Shown: positions 48,621 through 60,170 of the stretch, piece by piece
Position numbering within the stretch: position 1 is the stretch's first letter
Layout of the letters: each line of letters starts with the position of its first letter
Program-made: the position numbers and the translations under genes
The notes under the pieces: model-generated
The model's database searches: none
The model's input: only the letters and a program-made list of their open reading frames with translations
What the model was told of the DNA's origin: nothing
Assembly (NCBI GenBank): GCA_963693305.1
Contig: OY855906.1
Coordinates: forward strand, 16,223,661 to 16,287,660
DNA: 64,000 nt
From: Meandrina meandrites
Taxonomy: Eukaryota > Cnidaria > Anthozoa > Scleractinia > Meandrinidae
Direction of reading: 5' to 3'

Positions 48621-51170
48621 ATGCTCTTGTGGGAAATGATTAAAATGGAAATCCGTTCCAAAACAACTGTATACTCAAAGAAAAACAGACACGAAGATAT
48701 ATAGGAATAAGGAAATTATTATCCAAAATCAAATTCAAGAGCTTGACTATGAAATATGCAACGACTCAGATCTAGACCAGAATACTTTGAATAGATATGA
48801 AATAGCCAAAAAGGAACTAGAACATATATATGAATCGAGGGGTAAGGAGGCAATGTTCTGAATTGTTTCCAGAAAAACAAAACCCCAGGAGATGACGGTT
48901 TTTCTGTAGAATTTTACGATAAATTTCTACATCTACTCGGAAACAATCTCCTAGATTCATATAATGAATTTTTCCAAGAAAACAAGCTTTCTATATCCCA
49001 GAGAAGAGAAATTATATCGTTGATACCAAAGGATGAAAACAATTTAAATGATATAACTTGTTGGCGCCCCATAACTCTTCTTAATGTAGACTATAAAATC
49101 CTTGCGAAAATCGTCGCAATGAGAATGGAACCCGCTCTACCAAAACTAATCCACTCCGATCAAACAGGATTTATTGAAGGAAGATATATTGGACAGAATA
49201 TTGGACTGCTAAGTGATCTAATGATGTTCACTGATGCGAATAAATTCGCTGGGATTCTTCTTTTTATAGACTTTGAAAAAGCCTTTGACTCTGTAGAACT
49301 GACTTCCATATTTAGGGCTTTAGAACGTTTCAACTTTGGGCCAAATATCAGAAGATGGATTTCAATCCTTTACAATGATATAGAGAGTGGAGTAATAAAT
49401 GGTGGTTATCTGACGAACTACTTTAAAGTATCTAGAGGAGTACGGCAAGGCTGCCCCCTTAGCCCTTTTCTCTTCATACTTGCAGTGGAAATCTTAGCTC
49501 TAAAAATTCGACAGAATACAGACTGTAGGGGAATTAATCTTCCAAATTCCTATGAGGCAAAGCTGAGCCAATTTGCAGATGATACGACGGTTATATCTAG
49601 AGATATTGAATCGCTTAAGTCCTATTTGCTAACAATAGAAAACTTTGGATGCATATGTGGCCTAAAATTAAATACGAAACAGACTAAAGCTATGTGGATT
49701 GGTTCCCAGAAGGGTAACAAAAACAAAATACTTGACTTCAAATGTGTTAAAGATCCCATTAAAACACTTGCTGCATACCTATCATATAATCAAGATAAAA
49801 ACAATGAGGCGAATTTCTTGACAAAATTAGAAAGATGAAGACAAAGTTAAGTATTTGGCAAGCAAGGGACTTAACATTATACGGTCGTTCAATGCTAGCC
49901 AAAACAGTAGGTGCATCTCAGTTAATCTACGCTGCTTCAATGATGACTGTCCCTGAGACTGTAATTCATAAAACCCAAACTGAACTCTTTGCTTTCTTAT
50001 GGAAAAACAAAAAAGACAAAATAAAAAGGCAAGTTGTTTGCCAGCCAACCTCAGAGGGAGGTCTAAACTTTATTGACTGTGGAACAATGGTTAAATCCTT
50101 GCGATTAAGCTGGATTGCTAGACTATTAGAAGATACTTATGATAACAGGAAGAAAATCCCCAATTACTATTTCAACAGATACGGTGGCCTATCCTTTTTA
50201 CAACACTTAATGTATCGACACGAATCTCCAATTATTCTACCAAGAGATACTTCAATATTTCCAAGGTCTAAGTAGTATGTATGAAGGACCACAAAAAAGT
50301 GAATTTATACTGCGGAATAACAAAAAAATTACCATTGACAAAAACATGCTTTTCTGGAAACGTTGGTTTGAAAAAGGTGTCTATTTTGTGCAAGACCTGC
50401 ATAATGAAGAAGCTAAATTTCTATCTTTTCAAGATTTCCAGAGAAAATTTGAATTTAAATGTTAACTACTTACACTTTTTGAACTTATAGCTTCTATACC
50501 TAGCGACTTAAAGCAAAAAACACTTCAAAATCCAATTGATTCTAACGATTTTCTCACGAACCCTGATCTGTTCCATTTAACTGACGAGAAATGTTTACTA
50601 TTAAAGAAAATGCGTAACAACGATTATTATAAGTTATTTATCGAGCACTGTATCATTGAATCCACTGGCATCAAAAATTGGCGAGAACGCTTTCCCGACT
50701 CATTCAAAAATTGGAGAAACAACTTTGCGAAGATTTATCAGTCAACTTAAGACAATAAACTTAGACAGTTTTCTTTCAAACTTCTGCACAAAGTTCTACC
50801 GACAAAAAGAGAACTTAAGAAGTATAAAATTACTACTGACGACCACTGTACCCTTTGCTCAGATCCAGACTCCATAATCCACACCTTTATGGAATGTCCC
50901 ACATCTGCAATATTTTATTCCGAAATTTTGAATTGGTTCAACAGTTTACATAATTCAAATTTAAGCCTTTCTAAAGAACAGATTTTGTTTAGTTCTGATC
51001 TTCCGTCATCTCAGTTAACTATCGCTGAAAAACGCAGACTTGACCTTCTATTAGTATTTGTAAAAAATACATCTATTCGTGTAAAATCTTCCCTAAGAAC
51101 TCAAGCTTTCAAGAATTTCAAGTTAAAGTTGATCAGCAATTTGAAATTGAAAATTTCTCTCTTTAGTTAA
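48621..51170 (+). pseudogene. Decayed L1/Tx1-type LINE, 5'-truncated, reverse transcriptase ORF2 remnant
   Basis: Remnants in order: a WEMIKMEIR segment of the endonuclease-RT linker (48626-48660), LDYEICNDSDLDQ...KEAMF ending in a stop (48867), a deletion, NKTPGDDGF (RT block 1, near 48890), WRPITLLNVDYKILAK, FIDFEKAFDSV, RGVRQGCPLSP and FADDTTV (catalytic block, 49572-49590). The frame shifts at 49830-49838 and continues as LSIWQARDLTLYGR; further breaks lie near 50275, 50465 and 50740. A C-terminal zinc knuckle CTLCSDPD...HTFMEC lies near 50850-50900. The N-terminal endonuclease is absent. About 200 bp of AT-rich 3' tail follow. Inactive. Confidence 0.92.
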
Positions 51171-51489
51171 GTGACCCCAAACCCGTTCCTTATTTACTGT
51201 AGTCTGTAAATTGCCATGATTTGTAGGTTGTTATTCATAATTTGTAAATTATATTGTTTTGTATTTAATTTGCTAAAATATGTAAAGTTTGTAATGTATA
51301 TTATTGTAAACATTTCAAGTATTGAATGTAATGAATAGTATTGTAAGTAGTTTGAATATTGCGTGCATTAAAAAAAGTGTCAGATTTGTAGTTGAAGACC
51401 ACGAACGTTGATGATTCTGAAATTTAACGCCCATTTGTCGCCCATTTTTGTCTAGCTCTTCATTTAGGTTGATCAAATTTAAATTTTAG

Positions 51490-51800
51490 TGATCAAGGCT
51501 GAGAGCCTCATCATGGAATTCGCGTCCGAACTTGTTTTGATACACTTACTGATCACCAATTGTTTTGCTATTGATGTAATTTCATTCTGCGATCTCGAAA
51601 GCAATATGTTTTACGTTGTAGTAAAAAACGTTAAACGATTTGATCTTTAACCACACGAACGAAGCATACAATTAGACTTAAAATTCTTTACGTAAATGTA
51701 AAATTTTATATCACCAATTTATCGCAGAATCTCCATCTGCTGCTTTCGAAGTCTATATTGTATTCATCACTGTGTAATATATGTACAGCATCTAGAAGAA
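51490..51800 (+). repeat. Diverged direct repeat, partner of 43660-43990
   Basis: See the partner copy. Contains CATGGAATTCGCGTCCGAAC and GCAGAATCTCCATCTGCTGC, variants of the widespread GTGGAATTTGCATCCGCT phrase. Confidence 0.7.
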
Positions 51801-52372
51801 CAACGTTTTGTCAGCTTTGGTGTTTCTTGCAATTGCTCACTTGTTTTAGATTCCGTGCTATTTTTCACTTTCTGATAGGGGTAAATTATTCCAACGATGA
51901 AACTTTTTGCATTCGCACCCAATGGAAAAAATTTTTATAACACTTGTCAGTTGATCATTTCACGGTCTAAGAAGCAAGAAGTGCAAAGGCTTTTTTAGTT
52001 TCTTCTGTAGACGTCGCGTCTTCAATATGTGTTCGAAAAATGCAGTGGTTTATTTTTGTCAATTTGAAATTTCAGCCATCAAAATGGACAAAAGTCTAAG
52101 CGTTTTCCCGACCAATATAATCTGCTTGTATTTCCGGTCAGTAACCTTGACAATATCCCTTATGCATGTTTACGTCAGACTGGCTAGTTTCACCACCAAG
52201 CTTCGCGTTCGAAGTACAAACATGTAAATTTTAAATTGATCGAATTCCCAAAGCAGCAAAGCAGCAAAGTGGCAAAGAGTTGAGAATAATTTGCGTAAAC
52301 GAGGCTTGGTGGTGTATTTTGAGCATAAGACGTCATCATGCATAAGGCCTATTGCTTTTAATATATATGGGT

Positions 52373-52430
52373 TATTGACCAAGCGTGAGGTCAAGATGGT
52401 GGGATATTGGCCGAGTTCTTTTTTTGCGTG

Positions 52431-52463
<33 letters not shown>

Positions 52464-53528
52464 CACGCAAAAAAAGAACGAGGCCAATATCCTGCCATCT
52501 TGACCGAACAAGCTTGGTCAATAAAGGATTTATTATATGACTTTTTTCGAGCACTGAAAATAAAGCCAGTTGCAGGCGCACGCTAAATCATTTCATTGGT
52601 TTAAAAGTTTAATGAGTGACTGTCAAATTCTTGAATGAATCGAGACGAAGTAAAACGATGCGACAACAGCGAAATTCACCTCATTTTAACTCTCAAAAGG
52701 ATATTGAAATGGCTTGAATTTGCGAAACAACGTTGAGTTTGAAGCCTTAAAAGAAGAATGTCCATTCCATCTGGCCGCCAGCTTTTGATTATTGGACGTT
52801 TTGCAGAGTATTTGCTAGCTTCTGGCGCTTTAGTGGTGCAAACCTGCGGTGACATACACGAGCTGAATATTGAAATATTTGTGATTGTTGAAAGCGTTTG
52901 GGATTTTAATACCACTTCACAGGAAAAGCTTGCACTTTTCTACATCATTAATTTAACGCTCGACTCACCCTTACTCGACGTGAGCGTTAGAGGCTTCGGT
53001 GAAAAGATGTTAGGTTCGCCGTGCCGTCCGCTTTCTTCCATCTTTGAAGATGTTACACAAACGACGAATTTGCAGAGCACTTTATTCTTCAGGTATGTCA
53101 CTGACTTCAGTCTCTGCCTTTTCCGCCAAACAAAGCTGATTATCATGTCTTCAAGTCGCTTTGCGTTTTAATTTTTGTATCAGCCGGTTTTTTCGGCAAA
53201 TAAAATTCACGAAACTCGTTAATTTATAACTAACATTTGTAGTTTAATTTGTTTGCTCTCATTCGCTTCAAGACCTATTTCTTTGTTGTCGGACTTCCTT
53301 TTGCTAGAAATAGACAGGAAATCTTTGTGTTATTTCGGAAAATAGTTTCATTGCGAAAATTTACGATGAAAATCTTTTTCAAGTAGCGTCGGTAAAAGTT
53401 TTTTCGCTTGCAGGAACACAGCGGGCGATCCCGAGCGGTCAAGATGGCTCCATCTTGACCGCTCGGGTAGCCAATCAGAGCACGAGATTCGCTTCATCTT
53501 GACCGCTCACGGAGCTAGTCATATAATA
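52373..53528. mobile_element. Hairpin-headed repeat 3
   Basis: Head hairpin 52373-52523 (GGTCAAGATGG...CATAAACACGCAAAAAAAGAACG arms). The body begins TTTATTATATGAC and ends CTAGTCATATAATAA, a terminal inverted match. Near the tail is AGCCAATCAGAGCACGAG and a perfect 38-bp palindrome at 53430-53467. An open frame at 52758-53171 has no recognisable domain and no support as a gene. Confidence 0.75.
53430..53467. repeat. Perfect 38-bp palindrome (18-bp stem, 2-nt loop)
   Basis: CCCGAGCGGTCAAGATGG, CT, then its exact reverse complement. The GGTCAAGATGG word also forms the arms of the head hairpin 900 bp away. Confidence 0.95.
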
Positions 53529-53924
53529 AGAAAGAATATTGACTTTTAATTTAGGCGTTGCTTTTGCCTATGTAAAATTGTATGATACCACCACTAGCAT
53601 TAACAGTACTAAATTAAAATTATTAAAATTAGTAATTAAAATTATTTGAAATAAAAGCTCGTTTTCATCAATCACATTAAAGGACGCTTGTCTGTTAAAG
53701 CACTTGGGTGAGATACGTCGATTTATTAAATTGCAACACATCACCCGGTCAGTAACCAAAAATCATATCTTTCATTTCTCGACACTTGCTGATCACTAAT
53801 TATTTTGTTATTGGTATTGTATGTTAAACAGAAGGATATCCGTTTGAAACAGTTACTGATGATAAATGTTTCTTTTCTTCAGAGATAACTGTTATGTTTA
53901 ACTCAGTTGTATAGACACTTAACA

Positions 53925-54475
53925 ATACCATGTTTCACTGACTGAGGATGGAGTGAGTCATAAGCTAGGTACTGGTCAGTGTGGGTAGGCTTTCTGTAAA
54001 CACTGGTGGCGAGAAGACCGTCTGAATCCCTTGAAACTGACGTGTCGAGAAAAGGAATAGTGTTATCTTTCTCAATTTCCATGGTAAAACGAATAGTAGG
54101 TTGTTGACTGTTTCAGTAAGACACTACCTCCCTGGAACCTCTATTTTCATTCGCCCGCTGTAAACACTACCTCTATTGTTATTCAGGGCTAGGGGCATTG
54201 TTATGAGCTGTTATCTATTGTTTAAAGAACCAATCAAGTATCTCGTTCCGAGAGGTAGTGGGCGACCCGACTGTTTAGACGTTTTAAAAGGCCGTCTACA
54301 TAGTCTTTATCTACGATTGTAAAAGTATCATCTACATATCGCTTCTAGATCTTAGGATTATAGCTGGCTGTTGCAATCGCTTGTTCCTCAACTTCTTCCA
54401 TGAATAGGTAAGCAATGACCGCGGAGACAGGGCTCCTCATAGCTGCTCCGTCTTTTTGACAAGAAAAGACAAGAG
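53925..54475 (-). pseudogene. Penelope-like reverse transcriptase fragment
   Basis: Read on the minus strand: KDGAAMRSPVSAVIAYL, a stop in place of the usual Trp, then KRYVDDTFTIVD (catalytic YVDD at 54321-54344). After a MITE interruption come NTIPFLDTSVSRDSDGLLA and SVYRKPTHTDQYLAYDS. These are characteristic blocks of Penelope-like element RTs. The 155-bp MITE with its 8-bp duplication (54106-54276) interrupts the frame, and there is no N-terminus or GIY-YIG domain. Inactive. Confidence 0.9.
54114..54268 (-). mobile_element. hAT-type MITE, 155 bp, copy 2, inside the Penelope-like RT
   Basis: Same 155 bp as 14688-14842 in reverse orientation, flanked by a perfect GACTGTTT duplication at 54106-54113 and 54269-54276. 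Removing the element and one duplicate leaves a continuous host sequence, so it inserted after the RT arrived. Confidence 0.95.
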
Positions 54476-54681
54476 CACGGTAGCTTTGATCAAAATTACA
54501 ATGGATAGATGGATTAATTATTTAATAAATTGATTGAAACGCGACCGTTTCAGCGCAATTATAATAAATTGAATAATATCTAAGAAATAAAGTCATGAGA
54601 GTCAACACACATGTAATGTTTATTGTGTTCTTTGGTGAGCTAAAACTTGCAAACAAACTTCTCATTTCAAATTTTATTTGC

Positions 54682-55813
54682 TCATTTCAAATTGGCAGTT
54701 CCCAGAAATCCAGATGCGAACGCAAACCCATACTCTTGTTTAATTCCTGCAGTTTTAGCAATCTCCATGCCCATCACTGCCGCATCTTCGGGATTCTGTT
54801 TCGCAAGTTCAGCGACTGCGTTTACCGCTCCTTGCAACGCACCACTTGGAATGCTGGCTGAATTCAATATAGGAGAAAAAGGAACAAATTACCAATCAAA
54901 CAACACAATAACATGCCCCTCAATAACATGTCTGTTTACCTTTAGCCCGACCTTTCGAATTACAGCTCATCAAGCCAAAAAAAGTCTACCAAATATGCTC
55001 CCACGCCTGTGACAATATGGTGACGAAAATTCTACGCCGCATTTTAACCTTTGAAACAGTTATAGCCATAACAGAAACTCAATTTTCACTCTCTCAGTTT
55101 CTGTTCTTATCGTGCGGAAAGCAAGCCACAATTTCTTAAACTTAGCTAGTCTTTCCCCAAACTATCGTCTTGTTATATACGGCATAGCAGGAAAAACGCA
55201 GATCCCCTCATACTTCGTTGTATTAAAAATTTGAGATGTTTTTCATAAGTAATGGATTTCTGTCGAGTTGAGGAGATCAATGTTAGCGTTACTTGCTGCG
55301 ATCTGTAATGCCATAATGGGACATAATGTCTGCGATTTTAACATGAAGAGTATTCTATGGCGAGAGCTGCAGCCGGGGGGGAAGGACTCCCATATTTTTA
55401 GTATTTTGGTGTCTTTTAAGCTTGAGCCCCACCCAGATTGGTTTCCTTTAGGGGTTCTTTTCAAAATTTCTGTCGAGCATCCCCGTCCCTTTCATTCGGG
55501 AGTCCCCTCCCCCCCCCCCCGGGGAGCTGTAGTCATTGTACTAGAATAATACTTACTAATATCTCCACAATACTGTTGTTCCTCCAGTTTGTAATGGTTC
55601 TTAACCCATTCTGGAGCTTGTTTCCATTCTTGGTGCGTGTTAAAGAACCTGCCAGTTACTGAACCTATATTTGATATCAACACGGCAAGAAAACTGTGTT
55701 TATTCCTATTCCTTGCCGAAAAAGTAAATTCAGTGTGAATGTCAAATTGTTTTAAAAGTGCTCATCAATCAAAGTAAATGTAACTTACCAAGCCCTTTAA
55801 ATATTCTTTCCAT
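54682..55813 (-). CDS. Uncharacterised 102-aa protein, three exons, paralog C1
   Basis: Exons on the minus strand: 55789-55813, 55557-55664 and 54682-54857, with GTAAGT donors and TATAG/TTCAG acceptors, both introns phase 1. The protein begins MERIFKGLGSVTGRF, has WKQAPEWVKNHYKLEEQQ in exon 2, and in exon 3 GALQGAVNAVAELAKQNPED, then AIAKTAG-like helix and FASGFLGTANLK at the end. Mostly helical, no signal peptide. The start is supported by the identical exon in paralog C2. TATA at 55873-55878; AATAAA directly after the stop (54673-54678, minus). The second intron carries an insertion absent from C2. Family not recognised. Confidence 0.85.
55369..55530. mobile_element. Insertion in intron 2 of paralog C1
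   Basis: About 160 bp bounded by GCAGCCGGGGGGG and CCCCCCCCCCGGGGAGCT, missing from paralog C2, where the flanks (ATGGCCAGAG / TTGTACCAGAATA) run together. Probably a MITE inserted after the duplication. Confidence 0.7.
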
Positions 55814-55872
55814 GATTTTGACGGCTGTGTGGCAATAATAAGAGACGACCTCCTCAGACCTTCAGAGAACTG

Positions 55873-55878
55873 TTTATA
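55873..55878 (-). promoter_or_regulatory. TATA box of paralog C1
   Basis: CATATAAACAG on the minus strand, about 60 nt upstream of the ATG, leaving a short 5'UTR. The corresponding region of paralog C2 is replaced by a hairpin element. Confidence 0.6.
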
Positions 55879-56739
55879 TGTTGACCACGTAAATGCTTAG
55901 ATCGAACAATGCACATTTAAGTGTGGTCACTGGGAGGGGCTAAATTATTGTGGAATTCACATCCCTTCGAAGAACGGAACTATTACAATTTTCGTTCACT
56001 GAGGTAAATTTTTCCGCTTTACGAGTAACTAATAGTTGTAAAGAAACGGACAGCTAAAAACCGAGGATTACAGCATGCTTCTGAAAAAATACGAATAAAT
56101 GATGTAAATGACTGAAACTGTTACTGACAACTTTGAGTACGCCGTACATTTATCACATGTTCATACCTTCGTATTCAACTGGTTAACAGGATAGTAGAAA
56201 GCTATGTATTATCGTGAATATAATTCTACTCGCACTCGACCTGTTACCTGTTCTTTATATAAAAATATGTTCACAGCTGATAGCATGCAAAGTGTGGCCA
56301 AGAAGAAGCAAAGAAAATGTATGTAAGGAGACTCTAAATGCCCACCGAAAAATCAACGTTTGCGTGATTTGTGCGAACAGTTCCAAGTGGCCCACTTATT
56401 AAAAGGGAACAAAAGGACTCTAAAATTGTTGACGACAAATTATCTGGTTTGTAAAGTTTGTTTTTCATGTCTCGACAAAAACGACATGGTTGTATATTTT
56501 ACATTGGATGACAAGCACGTGACAGCCATCTAAAATGACTAGTCAAATTTTAGTACTTCTCACTAAAATATCAGCGATAGCGCTTTTGTGATTGCAGCAG
56601 TTGTATTCGTCTGGCCAAATTTTCGTGGAATTCGTATCCATTCTTAAGTAACAAAAGCCCCTTTACCGCGGAATTTGCACCCCTCGTAATTATCAAAAGG
56701 TTTGTTACGCCGTTGATCACTAATTGTTCTGTTTATGCT

Positions 56740-57130
56740 GAAGTTGCTTGTTCCGCTTACTATTTTTGCTTAAAGCCTCCTGTTTATTTCACCTTGGATG
56801 GCCTAGACTTGAAAACTTATGTTTATTGACATCTGCTCTTGTACAAATAACAGGAACATGTTCAATTAGCCCACCTGCTGTGGAATTTCCGTCCGCTCAT
56901 CAGGGGCTAAAGTCCGTTACGTCGTCCAGTGGCTACTGATTGCCTTGTTTTCCTTTTGGTATCGGCAGCATCTTGTGTAGTTCACCTTATATGGATGACC
57001 TGGACTTGGAACCTTATTTATTGACATCCGCTCTTGCCCAAATAACAGGAACATGTTCAATCAGCTTACCTGCTGTGGAATTTTCTATCTGCTCATCAGA
57101 GGCTAAAGTCCATTATGCAGTCCAGCGGCC
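56740..57130 (+). repeat. Two tandem units of the 44.7-kb repeat (about 196 bp each)
   Basis: TTTATTGACATCTGCTCTTG...AACAGGAACATGTTCAATTAG...GTGGAATTTCCGTCCGCTCA, repeated once. Upstream, 56570-56690 matches 39805-39900. Confidence 0.85.
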
Positions 57131-57848
57131 ACTTATTGTCCTGATTTTCTTTCGCTATAAACAGCAACCTCTTTCTTTAGCTGAGATGATACTGAAATGA
57201 CGATGACGCTAAGAGGACGTTAACAATCTCAATGGTCAATCGAACTTGCCAGAAAGATTAAAGCTGATTGAATAGTGCAATAGAAGCAAATAAATCTGTA
57301 AACTGTAATTACACAGCTGATTACCTTACATTTATTGTTGCGTTTATGACAAAATCAAACTATGCTATCGAATGCATAGATTTCCAAAAAGGCATTCCTT
57401 ATCAAATTCAAAACAAAAAACGAGACTTGGGTATTTCAGGGGTATTCCTTTACTACAGATCTTGAGCAGTTGCTAAGGAATTGCTGCAGATGGTATTTGG
57501 TGGCAAGCAATTTTTGAGCGTTTTACAATGTTGAATGGTGAAATTTGTTTGGAGGGACACCTGCTTTGAAAATATTAACATTGCACGTGCGTAACTAGTG
57601 CCAGTCTTAAACCGCGCGTTAGAATTTAAAATCCTAAAAATTGGAGGAAAGAAGGTAGAGTTTATAATCCTACGCACGGAATTACTGTTAACACGTAAAA
57701 AAGGAACGCTACTGAAGAACGTCTGGAAATATGTGTGTTTATTAAATCATAACCTGGACGTTCTTTATCTTCTGCACTGATTTTAACTGCAGGAAATTAA
57801 AACATTTGGCGATTATGAGTAGAATTCACAATTTTTACTTAAAACTGG
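57131..57848. other. Gene-free region
   Basis: Short open frames only (57268-57465, 57453-57677). No domain, repeat or splice pattern supports them. Confidence 0.4.
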
Positions 57849-58014
57849 AAAAGCCTGTGTGCAGCCATCTCCGACGCAGGCATAAAACAAAGGCGAAAAG
57901 AGCGCCATTCATTTGATGTTCAAAGCGAAGAAGCTCGACGAGCTAATAATGCTCAAACTACGCCCTTAATGGACACTTAAGTGACGATACATTCCTTCCA
58001 TTTGTTACCCAGGA
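57849..58014 (+). repeat. 165-bp dispersed repeat, copy 2
   Basis: Partner of 29268-29433. Abuts the promoter-like module at 58015. Confidence 0.9.
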
Positions 58015-58150
58015 AATGGGATCAGTGATTCACGAGATCAAACGTCGAACGGAATAAAAACAACTCAGAACAAAGACGACGAAGAGGACTCATTCACTTC
58101 AATACTCCAAATAATCTTGCCCTCTATTTGCTTGACATTTGGTTCCTTGT
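58015..58150 (+). repeat. Promoter-like module upstream of the 58387 gene
   Basis: GATTCACGAGATCAAAC, GGAATAAAAACAACTCA and ACAAAGACGACGAAGAGG match 47145-47295 and the inverted set at 19 kb. This copy lies a few hundred bases before a spliced gene. Confidence 0.6.
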
Positions 58151-58386
58151 TGTGATAATTTTAAAGGTATCAAGACGGCACTTCACTAAATCATTGAAAT
58201 CATCGTACACGTTTAAAGTCTTTAAAGGTATAGTTCTGATCCTTAGAGTTTCTTTTTCTTTTACAAGCGCAGCCCAGAGTTGAACTTGATACTACCAAGA
58301 ACAGCACTTGCTAATGGCCAAAGCCACTAATGTCGGACCTAGTATTCTGACCATGTTTTCTTCTTGACACCTTTCAGAGATCATCA

Positions 58387-59525
58387 TGACGAAGGCGCAG
58401 GCTGGACTCGAGGCTCTGAACAAAGCACTACAAGTTGGGATGAGTGGTCAGTACCCCAAACTTACTGTAGTGAGAATATCACCTTCCCAAAATGCTGGAC
58501 TAATAGAACCAACATATAATATTTATAACACCATTTAAAAATATGGCATTATTAGAACTTCAGTATCGTTTTGTGATTCTCACCATCGTTTTACAAAGTA
58601 ATTTGTTTCTTCAATGGGCTAAAAATTCCTGTTGCAGAAGAGGTTTTATACCTGTGTTGTTGAGACTGTGTAGTATCTAGTATAAGCTGAAAGCCAGCTC
58701 TGATACGGTCAGTTAAGTTACAGGTTGAGCGTAGAGTGTGACTGACTCATACAATGGCAAGATCATTCTTCGCGTTTAGGAGCTGGCTATGTCCAGTTAC
58801 AAAGCGGCTGTGCTTTGCCGGTGCCGCATTTTTAGAGACGCAGTCCGGTGCCTTTTCAGGATATATGCCCTCGCTATGCAGAAAATATAATTAAAGGAAA
58901 GAGTTGTTTGATATGATTAAAATTACGATCAATATGAACGGATGTTTATGATCTTCTTTTCAGCTTTGGACAACGTTTCTGAGTACTACTATGAAAACGA
59001 GGCAATGATGGCGTGGTGGAGTGACTTGAAAGCGAGAGATCAAAGGGCTAAAATCGAGAAAACTTTCAACCACGGTCGCTTCTCCATGGAAAAACGCACT
59101 TTAGGTTTGTTATTGTTGATGTTACTATCCTTGTTTTATTTTCACTATGGCAATTATCCTTGTGGATGCTTCTCCGCTTCCCCTTAGCTCGTTTTCGTCG
59201 ATGGATCTTTGTATTACTTTGTTCTACGCAATCAGAAAGCCTAAAACATAATAGGAGGATTTTGGTTTTCGTGGTGTTATTAACACAAAATCTACAATAA
59301 GACAACTAAGATGATACCAAAGTCTACCAAATATATGAATACCTCAACGATGATTCAAGAGAATAATCCGAGGCATCGCACTGCTGAAAGTGTCCTTCTT
59401 CTTTCTTTTATTAGTTAACACAAGTGGCTTTATCTCTTTCAGGTTTCGTCAGATGGTATGGCAGATGGTACTGTTGCTTTACCCAAGCAGGCTTGCGGGC
59501 CAGAGGGCAGCCTCTTGACCGGTGA
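58387..59525 (+). CDS. Uncharacterised 94-aa protein, three exons
   Basis: Exons 58387-58447, 58964-59104 and 59443-59525, both introns phase 1. The ATG lies 9 nt after a 3' splice site (CTTGACACCTTTCAG, ending 58377), so a non-coding first exon is likely. Protein: MTKAQAGLEALNKALQ helix, then LDNVSEYYYENEAMMAWW and a basic KARDQRAKIEKTFNHGRF, then a short Cys/Arg tail (GFVRWYGRWYCCFTQAG). Exon 3 contains a 12-bp duplication (TATGGCAGATGG) not present in the inverted copy at 60171-60396. Donor 1 (GTCAGT) is weaker than usual. Small, soluble, no signal peptide; family not recognised. The C-terminal exon is less certain than the first two. Confidence 0.65.
59281..59518 (+). repeat. Left arm of a recent inverted duplication
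   Basis: Covers the end of intron 2 and most of exon 3 of the 58387 gene. The right arm, 60171-60396, is its reverse complement with only about two or three substitutions and lacks one 12-bp unit, exactly the length difference (238 against 226). Confidence 0.93.
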
Positions 59526-59676
59526 AAAGTTTAATTGGCAAAACGATTACAACAGCAAAAGCAGAGTGACAATATTAGAAATAGAAAAACAGATTTCTTT
59601 TGAAGCAGAGAATTCCAAAATGTTCGCTTGGGTCAGCGCACAATAACAATTTTTCTGTCGAAAATATTCTGAGCAT

Positions 59677-59748
59677 TTTTTTTTTATATAATAGTGTTTT
59701 CATTTTTTATATAATAGTGTTTTCATTTTTTATATAACAGTGTTTTTC
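59677..59748. repeat. 22-bp minisatellite, three units
   Basis: TTTTTATATAATAGTGTTTTCA repeated with one variant (AACAG). Confidence 0.85.
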
Positions 59749-60170
59749 TATCTGATGTATTAATTATATCAATTTAAACTTAATGAATTTCAGGTCAGTA
59801 ACCTACTTGTCGGCAATTGACTTTTATATGAAAATATATCGACTATTTGCATGTGCGTTATTCTTGAACTGTATACAATACATGTGTGTTTTTTAGCTTA
59901 CAGATTGAGTTTAAAAGTATTTATACATGTATACTAATGAACAATTGCTAACAATTAAAGCTTGTTTTTATCTGTAGATTGTTAGTCATGTTAAAGGATG
60001 CTTGTTTTTTTTTGTAGCACAAATAACCACACAGCACCTGGATAGTGACAGAGAAAAAAACTTTGTATCAGTCTCTGTAGAAAAAACCCAAAGCCCGCTC
60101 ATTATATCTCAACTGAATTTTTAAATTCAATGTTAGCAACGGTCAGACAATGTTACCAACGTTACCAACT

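Noticed and set aside
52758..53171. 137-aa open frame (+)
   Set aside because: Lies within the body of hairpin-headed repeat 3, with no domain, no splice partners and no paralog in the window.
2202..58387. Spliced-leader trans-splicing as the cause of acceptors next to ATGs
   Set aside because: Known in hydrozoans, but I know of no anthozoan case, and good local first-exon candidates exist for two genes. Kept only as a test, not as a claim.
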